DNA of 64,000 nt, from contig NZ_CP119968.1 of the NCBI RefSeq assembly GCF_032163395.1, positions 2,382,001 through 2,446,000 on the forward strand, read 5' to 3'. The notes under the pieces were generated by a model that was not told the DNA's origin, did no database searches, and worked only from the letters and a program-made list of their open reading frames with translations. Of this stretch, positions 1 to 10,025 are shown one piece after another. Numbering within the stretch: position 1 is the first letter of the stretch; each line of letters starts with the position of its first letter. This DNA is from Gloeocapsopsis dulcis. GTDB lineage: Bacteria; Cyanobacteriota; Cyanobacteriia; Cyanobacteriales; Chroococcidiopsidaceae. The position numbers and the translations under genes were made by a program.

Positions 1-111
1 GTAGCTACGTGTTTCAGCTTGGTGTTGAAACTGAACCTGTTCTTCAGAGCTTAAATATGATAAGGGAGCTTTATCCCACATCAAGTTTTTAATCTCATTT
101 GTCGTAATCAT
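1..111 (-). CDS. N-terminus of a gene cut by the window edge; possibly an ABC transporter with a cyclic-nucleotide-binding-like front domain
   Basis: An open frame starts at an ATG (111-109) with GAGG six bases upstream and runs off the left edge, giving 37 residues beginning MITTNEIKNLMWDKAPLS. The short helix followed by an LSSEE turn resembles the start of a cyclic-nucleotide-binding-like domain. In cyanobacteria such domains often lead peptidase-containing ABC exporters that sit beside parvulin isomerases like the next gene. The reading frame and ribosome site are visible; the family call is inference from 37 residues and context. It lies downstream of the isomerase gene on the same strand. 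Confidence 0.45.
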   Translation of the reverse strand, partial: MITTNEIKNLMWDKAPLSYLSSEEQVQFQHQAETRSY

Positions 112-388
112 AGAAACCTCACGGGAGCTTGGGAACCCTGCGATCTCAGTCGAGGAGGGACACCTTGATACAATTAACCTTGGCAAACTGTATTGAACAG
201 ATTATGGAGCTACTGAATCACAAATCTTTGCTAATTTTTAAATAAATTGCAACTATGACCGCAAATTAAGTGTTCATAATTTTCAACTGAGCTTACATAT
301 TATTTTTAGCTGTTAGTAGCACTACAAATATCATATTCAAAATAATAATTTTGCCCCCACAGTCAGTAATAAGTTTATAAACTTCTCA

Positions 389-1147
389 TTATGAATTAAC
401 TTGAAGCTGAATGTTGAGCTTTTGCATTTTTTCGCCTAGCCATTGCTCAAAAATTTGATTTTCTAGTTCCTGCTTAACTGCTCCTTCCAAAGTCGCAGAA
501 ATAAATTGATCAACTCGAAATAGACAATACCAGTCATCAATTTCTATTGGGCCTACAACTTCACCAGGATTAACCAATTCAATCAAAGCCCGAAGTGCAT
601 CAGGTAACTGACCTCGACTAATCGGTCCCATCATGCCATTGACAATGCGGTCGTCGGTGACTGAATATTCTTGAGCAAGCTGCTCAAACCTAGCCCCTTC
701 TAAAATCTGGCTTTTTAACTCTTCCGCTAACTCTTGCTCCTTTACCACAATTCGAGAGAGTACTACACGATCCAAAAAAATCTTTTGCTCGATAAAATAC
801 TCTTGAATTCTGGATTCAGTGATGTTATTTCTCAATTTATCTAATTTGAAGTTAAATACAACTTGTTGGTGGAAAGTTGGATAGTCTAAACCATTATTGA
901 TCAGCCACTCTTGAAAATTATTTGGATCTGTTAGTTGTTGTTGTAGGCGAAAGTCAATTATTGCTTGCTCAATAACTCCTGGATTAATTTCAAGATCCTT
1001 GCGTGTTTGTAATTCTGTTTCTAAGATTCTTTGTTTGAGAATTTCAAGGATAAAAGGTTGAAGTTTTCCAGAGGTTTGCAAATACTTAAGTGCTTGTGAA
1101 AGGGTAATTGGTTGTTCGTCAACTACTAAAAATGATGTAGATTCCAT
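389..1147 (-). CDS. Parvulin-type peptidylprolyl isomerase (SurA/PpiC-like)
   Basis: The protein has 252 residues. An N-terminal helical chaperone-like part (about 1-120) precedes a parvulin domain at about 126-216. That domain contains the family pattern of a VVLSRIVV strand, a GARFEQLAQEYS helix, a MMGPISRGQLP turn and a GEVVGPIE strand. Parvulins isomerise X-Pro bonds and help fold or deliver exported proteins. No signal peptide is visible, so this copy probably acts in the cytoplasm. In cyanobacteria such leaderless isomerases are commonly encoded beside peptide-exporting ABC transporters and HlyD-like adaptors. The gene cut by the left edge could be such a transporter, but this is inference. 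No strong ribosome site precedes the ATG. Confidence 0.8.
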   Translation of the reverse strand: MESTSFLVVDEQPITLSQALKYLQTSGKLQPFILEILKQRILETELQTRKDLEINPGVIEQAIIDFRLQQQLTDPNNFQEWLINNGLDYPTFHQQVVFNFKLDKLRNNITESRIQEYFIEQKIFLDRVVLSRIVVKEQELAEELKSQILEGARFEQLAQEYSVTDDRIVNGMMGPISRGQLPDALRALIELVNPGEVVGPIEIDDWYCLFRVDQFISATLEGAVKQELENQIFEQWLGEKMQKLNIQLQVNS

Positions 1148-2247
1148 GTGTTACTTATACTAAATAGTGTCTCGATATCTTCTATGTAAGGTTGAGTTCT
1201 TGCCCTTATTAAAATGTAAGAAGTAGCATGAATTACTTGTTTTTGCGTATATTAATCTAGTTTCTCATATGATAGAGCTGTTTCTAATTTTTGAATTAAA
1301 TTTTACATTGATATTAATAGACTGAAAACCTTCTGATTTTGTTGCTGTTTGCTTTATGTGTACTTCAGTATGCATGGACTCATTTTGTTATTAGAATTCG
1401 GTGTAACAATGTATTTATAGGAATTATAGGGATTGTATTATCAGTAACATATTCCAGCAGCATGAAAAAGTTACAGATACATAGGCGAAACTAGGAAGTT
1501 TAAGTATATTTTATAACTTAGTCATCGAAATGACAGGGCAAATAGAGATTTTTTAAGAACATTTTTGCTTGTTGTGTTGTATTGCCATGTCTCACAAAGT
1601 AAGGATAAGTCTTGCTCCAGTGCGTAAACACCAACTAACAGCTTTGATAATTTTTCTAAGCAGGCTAAGTATAATTACTGAATTTGCTTACTTGTTCTCA
1701 GTTGCCTAGAGTACCCAAACTAAAGAACCGATAAAACCCAATTTCTGTTAAGCTTGTCGTATTTATTTGGATTTACTTTATAAGACAGTCTCTAAGATAA
1801 GAAAAATTTATTACTTGTCGAATAATAGTTATTTTTTTTACATCAATTTTATCGACAAACAGAGAAAGACTAACACTATATCATTATGAACTACCTGACA
1901 GTTAAGAATTATAGAGTACGTATAACATTTACTCTTTGCCGATGACGAGTTAAAACACTTCTGATAGCAACTTTTTAATGCCCCCTGCTCAGATAATGTG
2001 GACTAAGCGTTCTAAAATATATCAAATGCAAAACACGAGAATAGTTAGAAACTAGCTTCGTAAGTTTGCGAATACTATATAGTTATATTGTTGATAGCTG
2101 TCAACTAACTACGTATCAATAGAAGTGTCGGATGGAGGTATGTAGGAATAAGGATAAAGCAAACCTCTTGTGTTTGGTAACAGGATTGCAGTTAACTTAC
2201 TTGTAGGCAGGTACAATGCACGCCCTACTCATCTTCGATTTTTTACC
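1148..2247. other. 1.1-kb AT-rich spacer without a recognisable gene
   Basis: I see no open frame with a ribosome site and family resemblance, no tRNA-like fold and no clear terminator. Frames are short and stop-rich on both strands. A short peptide gene could escape this reading, which matters because the neighbouring isomerase may belong to a peptide-export locus. Confidence 0.5.
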
Positions 2248-3375
2248 CTAATTCAGTATTCCCAATGATTCTAGAGCTTTAACAACAGCCGCAGTGCGTG
2301 TCTGAACTCCTAGCTTTTCATAAATATGCTCAAAGTGTTTTTCTATAGTTTTATCACTGCAACTGAGAAGCGAAGCAATTTCCTTCGTGCTTTTATCTTT
2401 TGTCGCCCAGAACAAAACTTCCGCTTCGCGCTTAGTTAGTCCGATTGTAGTCAATAACTGTGGAGAAAAAGAACTAAGTTGCTGTACTTCTAGTAATAGA
2501 ATGTATTGTTGATGTTGGCGATCGCAGATCAGGCGGATAGTTAAGCGGTTGTTTTCTTGCTCAATCTGCAATGGTAGGCAGGGTAAAGTAAGATCTTCAT
2601 TACCAGCTATCAAAGATAATTGGTAATTTACCCATCGCTGTAGTGTTTCTGGTAAAGAATGGCTCTGGTGCGTAAATTGAAAATATTGTGTTAGCAACTC
2701 CCAAGCACGTTGTGTCTTCAATTGAAGTTTGCCATCATTGGTCAGGATAATAACACCCAACTGTTCCATCGTGCGGTTTAATTGAGCTGACTCTTGCTGA
2801 ATTTTAGTGAGTGTTTGAGCGTTGAGATATGCCTGAAAAAGGTGGGGGCGTAATAAGTTAAGCACAAAGCGATCGCGCTCAGAAAAACTTCGTTCAGGAC
2901 GCGACAGCGCAATTACAATATCATCTGTATTTTTTTTCAATACAGGGTTTTTAACCTCAGACGAAACTGGAAGAACTAAACTCATTTGGTCTTCCATACC
3001 AATTTGACGCATCATTCCTTGGTACAACCCTTCTAAACGATGCAATTGCTGTTCGCTGATAAAATCTGAAACTTTATGCGCTTTACCATCGTTAGTTTGT
3101 AAGTAGTAGCGCGCAAATGGATGTTCAAGAAAACGGCTGTGGGCAATCTGATCGGCTTCTTGAGAACTAAGTGCAGGACAGTGCAACATTGCACTTAATG
3201 TAGTTAAAACTCTGTGTTGATGAAAATTTGTTGGGCACCAATTGAGGAGATCTGAGGAAACTACCCAGGATAAGGCTGAAAGCGCACGCGTTGGAAATAC
3301 TTCAAGATCGCAAGCACAGTAAAGTTCTTGAAGACAGTTGAGAATACCTCGCAAGTCTCGCTGTGTTAGTGCCAT
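2248..3375 (-). CDS. LuxR-family transcriptional regulator
   Basis: The protein has 375 residues. The last 63 (from about 313) form a GerE/LuxR helix-turn-helix: LTKREAEVLFWAT, then STKEIASLLSCSDKTIEKH as the recognition region and HIYEKLGVQTRTAAV as the final helix. The front 300 residues look like a sensory module with a linker helix near 190-215 but carry no motif I can name. There is no receiver aspartate pattern, so it is not a classical response regulator. The start is well supported by AGGAGGGAAAT just before the ATG. It is transcribed away from the small secreted protein across a 280-base spacer, so it could control that gene; this is inference. Confidence 0.85.
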   Translation of the reverse strand: MALTQRDLRGILNCLQELYCACDLEVFPTRALSALSWVVSSDLLNWCPTNFHQHRVLTTLSAMLHCPALSSQEADQIAHSRFLEHPFARYYLQTNDGKAHKVSDFISEQQLHRLEGLYQGMMRQIGMEDQMSLVLPVSSEVKNPVLKKNTDDIVIALSRPERSFSERDRFVLNLLRPHLFQAYLNAQTLTKIQQESAQLNRTMEQLGVIILTNDGKLQLKTQRAWELLTQYFQFTHQSHSLPETLQRWVNYQLSLIAGNEDLTLPCLPLQIEQENNRLTIRLICDRQHQQYILLLEVQQLSSFSPQLLTTIGLTKREAEVLFWATKDKSTKEIASLLSCSDKTIEKHFEHIYEKLGVQTRTAAVVKALESLGILN

Positions 3376-3654
3376 ATTTCCCTCCTAGAGTTGCTAAAGA
3401 ATAGCTTCACTAAGTAAGGACTTGTTTCCGACTTAATATATCAATTTCTTAATAATTCAGTACGGGAATTTCCGTATTGGATTCTATTTTTTTGTTTGTT
3501 ATGACATTGAATAAATCTCTTACCTTCTGAATAATTCACGATTCAAACTTGTATAGCTCTAAGTAAAAAGAGGCAACCCATGAATAATCAAGGCAACGAC
3601 CTAGAAAAGCTCCACATAGCTAATTTAGTTATTTGTGATAAGGAAAATTCAACT

Positions 3655-4116
3655 ATGACTGGAAAGTTTTTTGCTGTTCTTGTTGGTATGCTCGTGTCTA
3701 CTGCAGCAATTTCTGCACCAGCACTGGCTGCGGACAATAAAGTCTACCCAGGAGGTGCCTGTACGGCTATAAATTCTGGAACTGCGGGACTTTTTCATGG
3801 AAACGCAACCACTAATCTATCCAACGTAAACATTAACGTAACGTGCCCTGTTGTCAGAGATGTAACCGGAACTGCTGAAGGTGGTGGACCTGATGCTTTT
3901 ATCGATGTATCATCACCAAGTGTTAGCTGTAGCTTAAACACGCTTAACCTGCAAGGAGGTACTCACGCTTCTCGAACAGCAACTCCATTTCAACTTTTTC
4001 CCAATGTGTTTAGATATGACATCCGTAACGTTCCCCAGGTGTCTCAGGGAGCTTATCGTATTGCCTGCTTTTTGCCTCCTGGTACAGCAGTTTTGCGATA
4101 TTCTGTCGCTGAGTAA
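3655..4116 (+). CDS. Small secreted protein of unknown function
   Basis: A Sec signal peptide is clear: MTGKFF, a hydrophobic core and cleavage after APALA. The mature part of about 128 residues has four cysteines (in GACTA, VTCPV, VSCSL, IACFL), which could form two disulfides, and is otherwise rich in small polar residues and Val/Ile, suggesting a beta-rich exported domain. An in-frame ATG at 3580 has a good GAGG site. Starting there would put 25 charged residues before the signal peptide, so I prefer 3655, which has AAGGA about ten bases upstream. I do not recognise the family. It faces away from the LuxR-type regulator gene. Confidence 0.65.
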   Translation: MTGKFFAVLVGMLVSTAAISAPALAADNKVYPGGACTAINSGTAGLFHGNATTNLSNVNINVTCPVVRDVTGTAEGGGPDAFIDVSSPSVSCSLNTLNLQGGTHASRTATPFQLFPNVFRYDIRNVPQVSQGAYRIACFLPPGTAVLRYSVAE

Positions 4117-4143
4117 CTACTTAATTGACTGACGATGTTTTGC

Positions 4144-4449
4144 TTAAGCGTCTTTTTGCTCGTAGTGGCGACATCCCTGACAGGGACCTTCAGGATTTAC
4201 TGCGCAGCGAATATAGCGAGATCTCGCATTAAATCTACAACTGATATCACCAATCAAATGTCCCACTCCTTCTAAGTAATAGCTATCTGGAGGTAAAGAA
4301 ATAGGGTAGCGCCTAGTCCTCACCCTTGTTGTTGCCATCATTGCCCGTCTCAACTCGGCTTGCATTCTTTTTTGAGTACGACGGACGATCCATACAGAAA
4401 GCAAGGGTGGAATAAAACCCAAAACAATGATCCAGAGTAACGCTAACAC
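4144..4449 (-). CDS. DUF6464-like small membrane-anchored protein
   Basis: The C-terminal half carries YYLEGVGHLIGDISCRFN, RYIRCAVNP and GPCQGC, a cysteine-containing pattern I associate with the cyanobacterial DUF6464 family; function is unknown. One hydrophobic helix (LALLWIIVLGFIPPLLSVWI) at the front is followed by basic residues, so the cysteine domain should face the cytoplasm. A longer frame opens at a TTG (4533). The GTG at 4449-4447 instead has GAGG exactly six bases upstream and starts right at the membrane helix, so I chose it (101 residues). It lies just downstream of the adenylate-forming enzyme on the same strand. Confidence 0.65.
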   Translation of the reverse strand: MLALLWIIVLGFIPPLLSVWIVRRTQKRMQAELRRAMMATTRVRTRRYPISLPPDSYYLEGVGHLIGDISCRFNARSRYIRCAVNPEGPCQGCRHYEQKDA

Positions 4450-4535
4450 TTTGTACCTCGAAAACGCTCTCCAATTTCTATTTTCGTTGTTCTGTAAGGT
4501 AATACACAACACATTCTCATTGTGCAGACACAAGA

Positions 4536-6065
4536 TTAATTTTTGCGAGTATAGCGATGCTTCACTCCAACGGGGAAATATTCAGGATCGCCCATCGGGA
4601 CTAACATGATTTGTGGCATTTGGTATTCTGGTGGAACATAATTAGCAAACTCACTATTGAGACGAAGTAGTTGTGTATGAATTGAGATTGCGATCGCATC
4701 TCTTTTATTCTCACTATCATCGATTTCTGGTGCTAACTCAACAACAACTGATAAGTAACGATTGCGATCAGCATCTTCTTTCACCTGCAACACAAACTTA
4801 CCAGTTACCCATTGTTGAATTTCGGGTTGTTCTAATCCTACTGTGACATTCTCAGGATAAATATTTGCACCAAAGTAAGATACCGTAAAGTCAGAACGTC
4901 CAAATACATAGACAAACGGTAGCGAACAGTTTCCTCTTGCTCCATACTCTTGTAAAGCCTGCACTGGATCAAACCCCGCAGCAGCTAAAAAATCCAGCAT
5001 AGTGTTGTATGGAATTAACCCGCCAGTATCGGCAATGTGATAGCGGATCAGTGGAATACCGTTATTGCCAGAAAATAATAGCGTGCCATCTTGAACTTCA
5101 AAAAAGCGATCGCACGGATCGTATTGTACAAGTGTCGGTAGGCGAGATTCCCCAAATAACTCGCGGGCGATCGCTGGATGTTCTGCTAAAAAACGGCGAA
5201 TACAAATACTAAGAGGTGTCTCGTTTCCTAGAACGCCTGCATCCGCTGTACCATAAAGTGCTGCGGTATCATAGCAAGGATTTTTGGCTCCAATACGTTC
5301 TCCAACTAAACTACGCCATTCTTCACTAAACACCTCACCTGCAAACACTAGTTTCGTCTGATATTTCTGCCAGTCGATACTACGGCTAATTCCTGTATCA
5401 ACAACATCTTTAATAAAAGGCGGATATCCTAATAACACAATTTGGTCAAAAGCCTCGCCCAACTCTTGAACAATGCGGAAAATTTCTTCTTTGTTGTTCC
5501 CTGGAGTCACAACAGTAATTTGATAACCTTTTTGTGCTACATAACGGCAGCAATTTGTAGTATACATACCACCTACCCAGGTTCCCAATGTGAAACAGAC
5601 AACAGCTAAAGTGCGGCGCGTGTCTGCAAACAAGCTATCGTGGAAAATTTGCTCAAAACGGGTGGCAATCTGCAATTCATCTGTCATAAACCGTGCCCAA
5701 AATGTTGGTTTACCAGTTGAACCCGAGGAAACGGCAATCATGTCACACGTTTCAAGTTGACCGTTTCGGCATAAATCTGCTAGGGAATGCTGCCGCAGAT
5801 AGTTCTCTTTGGTCTGTAGTGGTAGTGTTTGGTAATCTGCCAAAGTTTGAACTGATGCTGGATTAATTTTGTGCGTGCTTAAAAACGCTTTGTAGGCTGG
5901 TACATTTGCCGCAACTTCTTGAAATAGAGTTGTAGTAATTGCCTCTGGAGATGTATTTTGATGGCGCTTGAGCCGTGTATCTAGTGGTATCGTCAGAAAC
6001 TCTTGAAATGCTTGTAATGCTTGCTGACTTTTGCCTACGGTTTTTCCGTTATTTGATAAAAACAT
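4536..6065 (-). CDS. Phenylacetate-CoA ligase-like adenylate-forming enzyme
   Basis: The protein has 509 residues. The ATP-binding loop SSGSTGKPTFW lies at about 113-123. A YGTADAG segment near 270 matches the conserved aromatic/acid motif that contacts AMP in ANL-superfamily enzymes. The C-terminal part (ENVTVGLEQPEI onward) resembles the swinging domain of PaaK-like ligases. Known relatives activate a carboxylic acid as an acyl-adenylate and transfer it to CoA or another acceptor; the substrate here cannot be read. No phenylacetate pathway gene is nearby, so the PaaK role itself is unlikely. It could feed acyl groups to the peptide synthetases 23 kb away, but only speculatively. The next gene, the DUF6464-like protein, follows on the same strand. 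Confidence 0.75.
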   Translation of the reverse strand: MFLSNNGKTVGKSQQALQAFQEFLTIPLDTRLKRHQNTSPEAITTTLFQEVAANVPAYKAFLSTHKINPASVQTLADYQTLPLQTKENYLRQHSLADLCRNGQLETCDMIAVSSGSTGKPTFWARFMTDELQIATRFEQIFHDSLFADTRRTLAVVCFTLGTWVGGMYTTNCCRYVAQKGYQITVVTPGNNKEEIFRIVQELGEAFDQIVLLGYPPFIKDVVDTGISRSIDWQKYQTKLVFAGEVFSEEWRSLVGERIGAKNPCYDTAALYGTADAGVLGNETPLSICIRRFLAEHPAIARELFGESRLPTLVQYDPCDRFFEVQDGTLLFSGNNGIPLIRYHIADTGGLIPYNTMLDFLAAAGFDPVQALQEYGARGNCSLPFVYVFGRSDFTVSYFGANIYPENVTVGLEQPEIQQWVTGKFVLQVKEDADRNRYLSVVVELAPEIDDSENKRDAIAISIHTQLLRLNSEFANYVPPEYQMPQIMLVPMGDPEYFPVGVKHRYTRKN

Positions 6066-6278
6066 CTTATACTAGTCGATTCTAACTAAATGCTGACTAT
6101 ATTCATTGCTGCACATATGATGCTAAATTTCGCTAAGAGTAAGCTTTTCTCAACATAAGAAAAGCGATAAACACATTCTTGACTGATGAAACCTTAAAAG
6201 TAATTGTATTAAAAATAACTAATATGCTGTTGCTAGGTATTGCTATTACTGCCAAATAGAGTTAATTTAGGCTCTAAT

Positions 6279-7940
6279 ATGATGCCTCTATACTGCAATC
6301 AAGGACACAAAAACCGAAACGGCAGCCGCTTTTGTACCGAATGTGGCGAGCTGCTATGGTTATCTGCAGGAGAAGTTTTAGAAAAGCGCTATCGCCTCGT
6401 GCGTCAGTTAGCAGCTGGTGGCTTTGGGCGTACGTATTTAGCAGAAAATTTGCATCGGTTTAATGAACGCTGCGTACTCAAAGAATTTGCCCCACAGGTA
6501 CACGGCGATCGCGAACTCGCAAAAGCAAAAGAATTGTTTGAGCGCGAGGCTGGGGCACTTTATAACCTAACTCATCCGCAACTACCGCGTTTTTTAGAGT
6601 TTTTTCAGGCAGAAACGAGAGACGGTGTCAACTGCTTATTCTTGGCACAAGACTATATTGAAGGGGAAACTTACTACGACTTACTGCGATCGCGTGGTTC
6701 TTTTTCGGAAAACGAAGTGCGAGAGTTTTTGTGTAAATTGTTACCCGTTTTGTCTTACGTTCATACGCAGGGAGTTATTCATCGTGACATTGCCCCAGAT
6801 AACATTATTCTGCGGAATGTCGATCAAATGCCTGTGCTAATCGATTTTGGGGGAGTCAAACAAGTAGCAGCAACCGTGGTTTCAAGATTCACTGGGCTAG
6901 GAATGCCGACTTTGTTAGGTAAACAAGGTTACGCCCCAGAAGAACAAATGCGACAGGGAAAAGTTTATCCTAGTAGCGATTTGTATGCACTTGCAGTAAC
7001 AGCATTAGTGTTGTTGACAGGTAAAGAACCACAGGAGTTATACGATAGCTACAACGGTACATGGCAGTGGCGTAAAGAAATTAAAGTCAGTTTACAGCTA
7101 GAAGCTGTATTACAAAAAATGTTGGCGTACAAGCCAGGCGATCGCTTCTCCCAAGCCCAAGAAGTATTGCAAGCTTTACAAGCATCAGCACCACGGAAAA
7201 TACCAACACTAAATATTTCCCAGCTACGAACGATTAATGTCTTAGGACGCAAACCTGACAAAACGCACAATAGTCAATTACAACATCAGCCAACTCAAGT
7301 TGCTCCACCAGCAAATAATACCAATTGGCATTTAGGTTGGCTACGACCTCTGCTCGTCAAAGCAACGACACTGGGGCTAGTCGCAATAGCAGGAACAAGT
7401 GCGTGGGTACTTGCCAATTCTGTCATGCGTACGCCGTTATTAACTCCCACAGCACAAGAATCGCCAACAAATACTGCTAATTTAGCAGCCAAGCTACAAA
7501 AACTCGCCAGTCGCCGCCAATCCTTACAAATTAGAGAAGCTTTCTTTGTTGGCTTGGTAGATGATTCTTTTCACCGCCAACACCCCGAATTAAACGGTCG
7601 TAGCTTAAAACCTGATACCGAAGATGCAGCATTACGTAGTAATTGGTTTACGATTGCTGAGCAGATGTTAGATAAGTTAGAGCAAGCAGAACTTAGCCCA
7701 GATATTAGGCGCCGCTTAGGTAGTTACAGTCAACAAAATTACGTAACTTGGCAGCAGCAGGCAGATAAAGGGCGGTTAGGTAACTATACATCTGATAGAT
7801 TAACAAAAGAAACTAACCAAAAATTTTATCGGCTCTTTCCTGAAGAGCGCGGAAAGCAGCTTAAACTCAATACATTAGGTCAAATATGGTATGCGATCGC
7901 CGCTGATCAAGTTAATCAAGTCAAAAAGGCTAGAAAATAA
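6279..7940 (+). CDS. Membrane-anchored Ser/Thr protein kinase with N-terminal zinc ribbon (first of two)
   Basis: An N-terminal Cys4-like ribbon (C6, H10, C19, C22 counting from 6279) precedes a Hanks-type kinase domain. The domain shows the glycine loop LAAGGFGRTYLA, the VLKEF lysine, the catalytic loop HRDIAPDNIIL and IDFGGVKQ for DFG. A transmembrane helix at about 365-385 leads to an extracytoplasmic helical tail of about 150 residues shared with the next kinase. The expected role is phosphorylation of cytoplasmic proteins in response to a signal sensed by the tail; targets are unknown. A frame opens at a TTG (6240), but the paralogue starts directly at the ribbon, so the ATG pair at 6279/6282 is the likelier start. 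Confidence 0.85.
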   Translation: MMPLYCNQGHKNRNGSRFCTECGELLWLSAGEVLEKRYRLVRQLAAGGFGRTYLAENLHRFNERCVLKEFAPQVHGDRELAKAKELFEREAGALYNLTHPQLPRFLEFFQAETRDGVNCLFLAQDYIEGETYYDLLRSRGSFSENEVREFLCKLLPVLSYVHTQGVIHRDIAPDNIILRNVDQMPVLIDFGGVKQVAATVVSRFTGLGMPTLLGKQGYAPEEQMRQGKVYPSSDLYALAVTALVLLTGKEPQELYDSYNGTWQWRKEIKVSLQLEAVLQKMLAYKPGDRFSQAQEVLQALQASAPRKIPTLNISQLRTINVLGRKPDKTHNSQLQHQPTQVAPPANNTNWHLGWLRPLLVKATTLGLVAIAGTSAWVLANSVMRTPLLTPTAQESPTNTANLAAKLQKLASRRQSLQIREAFFVGLVDDSFHRQHPELNGRSLKPDTEDAALRSNWFTIAEQMLDKLEQAELSPDIRRRLGSYSQQNYVTWQQQADKGRLGNYTSDRLTKETNQKFYRLFPEERGKQLKLNTLGQIWYAIAADQVNQVKKARK

Positions 7941-8029
7941 AACTAGATTTAAAGTGGTGTAGGTGTCTCGCCTGCACAAGCCAAGAAAATTCAATAGTGT
8001 GGTTTAACTTTTGCATTGTGTAATTATCC

Positions 8030-9997
8030 ATGTATTGCTCTCAAGGACACGAAAATCCAGATCGTAGTTGCTATTGTCTTCAATGTGGCGAAAAGCTAAC
8101 GGGAGCAAACAACACTCAGCCAGGAATTATTTTAGGCGATCGCTATCGTATCATCCGTCAGTTGGGGCAGGGCAGCTTTGGGCGTACTTATTTAGCAGAA
8201 GATATCAATCGCTTCAACGAATTGTGTGTTTTAAAAGAATTTGCCCCTCAAGTACAAGGGACATACGCTTTACAAAAAGGACAACAACTATTTCAACGCG
8301 AAGCTGGAGTTCTTTACAAATTAAAACATCCGCAGATTCCTAAATTTCGAGAACTTTTTCAAGCACATTTAGATGGTAAGCAACACTTACTGCTAGTACA
8401 AGACTATGTAGAAGGTCCTAGCTATCGCAAATTATTGAATACTCGCAAACAACAAGGCTTAGACTTTAGTGAAGCTGAAATTACCCAGCTATTGCTACAA
8501 ATTTTGCCAGTTTTAGAATACATCCACTCATTAGGAGTGATCCATCGCGATATTTCGCCAGATAACATTATCTTGCGTAATTCAGATTATCTACCTGTAA
8601 TCATTGACTTCGGTGGTGTCAAACAGGTAGCAGCAACGATTGTTTCCCAGTTTAGCCCGACTAATCCTGATGCGGCGCTATTGCCAGCAACTCATTTAGG
8701 CAAAATAGGGTATGTACCGCAAGAACAAATCTCAGAAGGAGTTTCTCCTCAAACTGACTTATATGCTTTAGCCGCAACCGCACTGATATTACTCACAGGT
8801 AAGGAATCACAAGAGTTAATCGATCCTCAAACTCGGCAGTGGAACTGGCGACAGGAAATTAATTTAAGTCCTAATTTGGGAAGTGTATTAGATAAAATGC
8901 TCATGTCCAGAGCAAGCGATCGCTATCAATCTGCACGCCAAGTTTTGCAGGCACTAAATCGTTATGCTCATAAGCAACCCGCACCACAAGTACCAACAAC
9001 AATAGTCACACAGCCTCCGCAAACAAATGTGATGCCAGTAACATGGCAATTACAGCCCGCAAGTGTCAGTTACGCTCGTAGTCATGCCTTCAGTTTAGGA
9101 AAAGTTGCCACAGTAGGATTGCTATTGATTGCAGCAACTGGGTTAAGTTGGTGGGGAACAAGATTTTGGTTACAGTCTCGCGATCCAATAACAATACAGC
9201 CAGCAGAACCTAATGTTCCAATTGCGATACCAACACCGCAGTACTCTGCAGCAGAACAAAACCGCAAAAACCAATTACGCGATCGCCGCCAGCAACTCGG
9301 CATTAATGATAGTTTCTACAATGCTTTAGTTAATCAGTTATTTTGGGAAGAACACCCCAAACAACAAGGTAAAACACTTAGTCCTAGCTCTGCTGACGAA
9401 CAATTACGTAGTGAGTGGGATAGTTTAGCCGCAGAATCTCTTAACAAACTGCAAGCACTAAGTCCAGAAGCAAGGCAGCAACTCGGAAAGTATCGCGCTG
9501 CAGATCGCGAACAATGGAAAGTAGGTGTCAATAAACTTAATCTGAGTAGTCGTGCTTTATATGATCTTGCAGATGCTACCTTTTTTCAATTATTTCCAAA
9601 ATACAGAGGGAAAACTTTTATCAATCAGCCGATTGGGCAAGTATGGCACGGCTTAGCAGCAGATAAACTACAGCGTCTCGTTGCAGGTAGTAGTTATGAA
9701 AAAATCGAGTTTACGCAAGGAAATACACTTCAACAAGTTCGAGGAACTCTACAACCAGGTGAGGGAAAAGCTTATATTACTCGCTTGACAAAAGATCAAC
9801 TTATGCAACTTCATCTTGAAGCAAATTCTCAGGTACTGATTTCTGCATACTCTCCCACAGGCAGTACAGTCTTACTAGAAGATACAAGCGATCGCACATG
9901 GTCGGGTAAGCTATCAGAAACTGGTTATTACGAGTTTGTGATTGTCTCGACTGCGTCAACACCAGCTGATTATTTACTTCAAATTATCGCTGATTAG
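8030..9997 (+). CDS. Membrane-anchored Ser/Thr protein kinase with zinc ribbon and C-terminal sensory domain (second of two)
   Basis: The protein has 655 residues and the same plan as its upstream paralogue 89 bases away. A ribbon MYCSQGHENP...CLQCG is followed by glycine loop QLGQGSFGRTYLA, VLKEF lysine, HRDISPDNIIL, IDFGGVKQ, a membrane helix near 355-375 and a tail repeating the paralogue's RRQQLGI...FY and HP.QQGKTL elements. It adds about 95 residues (from IEFTQGNTLQQV) resembling a bacterial pre-peptidase C-terminal-type beta domain, absent from the first kinase. This suggests gene duplication followed by gain or loss of an outer sensing or binding module. All catalytic kinase residues are visible, so it should be active. 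Confidence 0.87.
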   Translation: MYCSQGHENPDRSCYCLQCGEKLTGANNTQPGIILGDRYRIIRQLGQGSFGRTYLAEDINRFNELCVLKEFAPQVQGTYALQKGQQLFQREAGVLYKLKHPQIPKFRELFQAHLDGKQHLLLVQDYVEGPSYRKLLNTRKQQGLDFSEAEITQLLLQILPVLEYIHSLGVIHRDISPDNIILRNSDYLPVIIDFGGVKQVAATIVSQFSPTNPDAALLPATHLGKIGYVPQEQISEGVSPQTDLYALAATALILLTGKESQELIDPQTRQWNWRQEINLSPNLGSVLDKMLMSRASDRYQSARQVLQALNRYAHKQPAPQVPTTIVTQPPQTNVMPVTWQLQPASVSYARSHAFSLGKVATVGLLLIAATGLSWWGTRFWLQSRDPITIQPAEPNVPIAIPTPQYSAAEQNRKNQLRDRRQQLGINDSFYNALVNQLFWEEHPKQQGKTLSPSSADEQLRSEWDSLAAESLNKLQALSPEARQQLGKYRAADREQWKVGVNKLNLSSRALYDLADATFFQLFPKYRGKTFINQPIGQVWHGLAADKLQRLVAGSSYEKIEFTQGNTLQQVRGTLQPGEGKAYITRLTKDQLMQLHLEANSQVLISAYSPTGSTVLLEDTSDRTWSGKLSETGYYEFVIVSTASTPADYLLQIIAD

Positions 9998-10025
9998 TTA
10001 AAAGCAGAGGAAACTGGGAGGCGGA

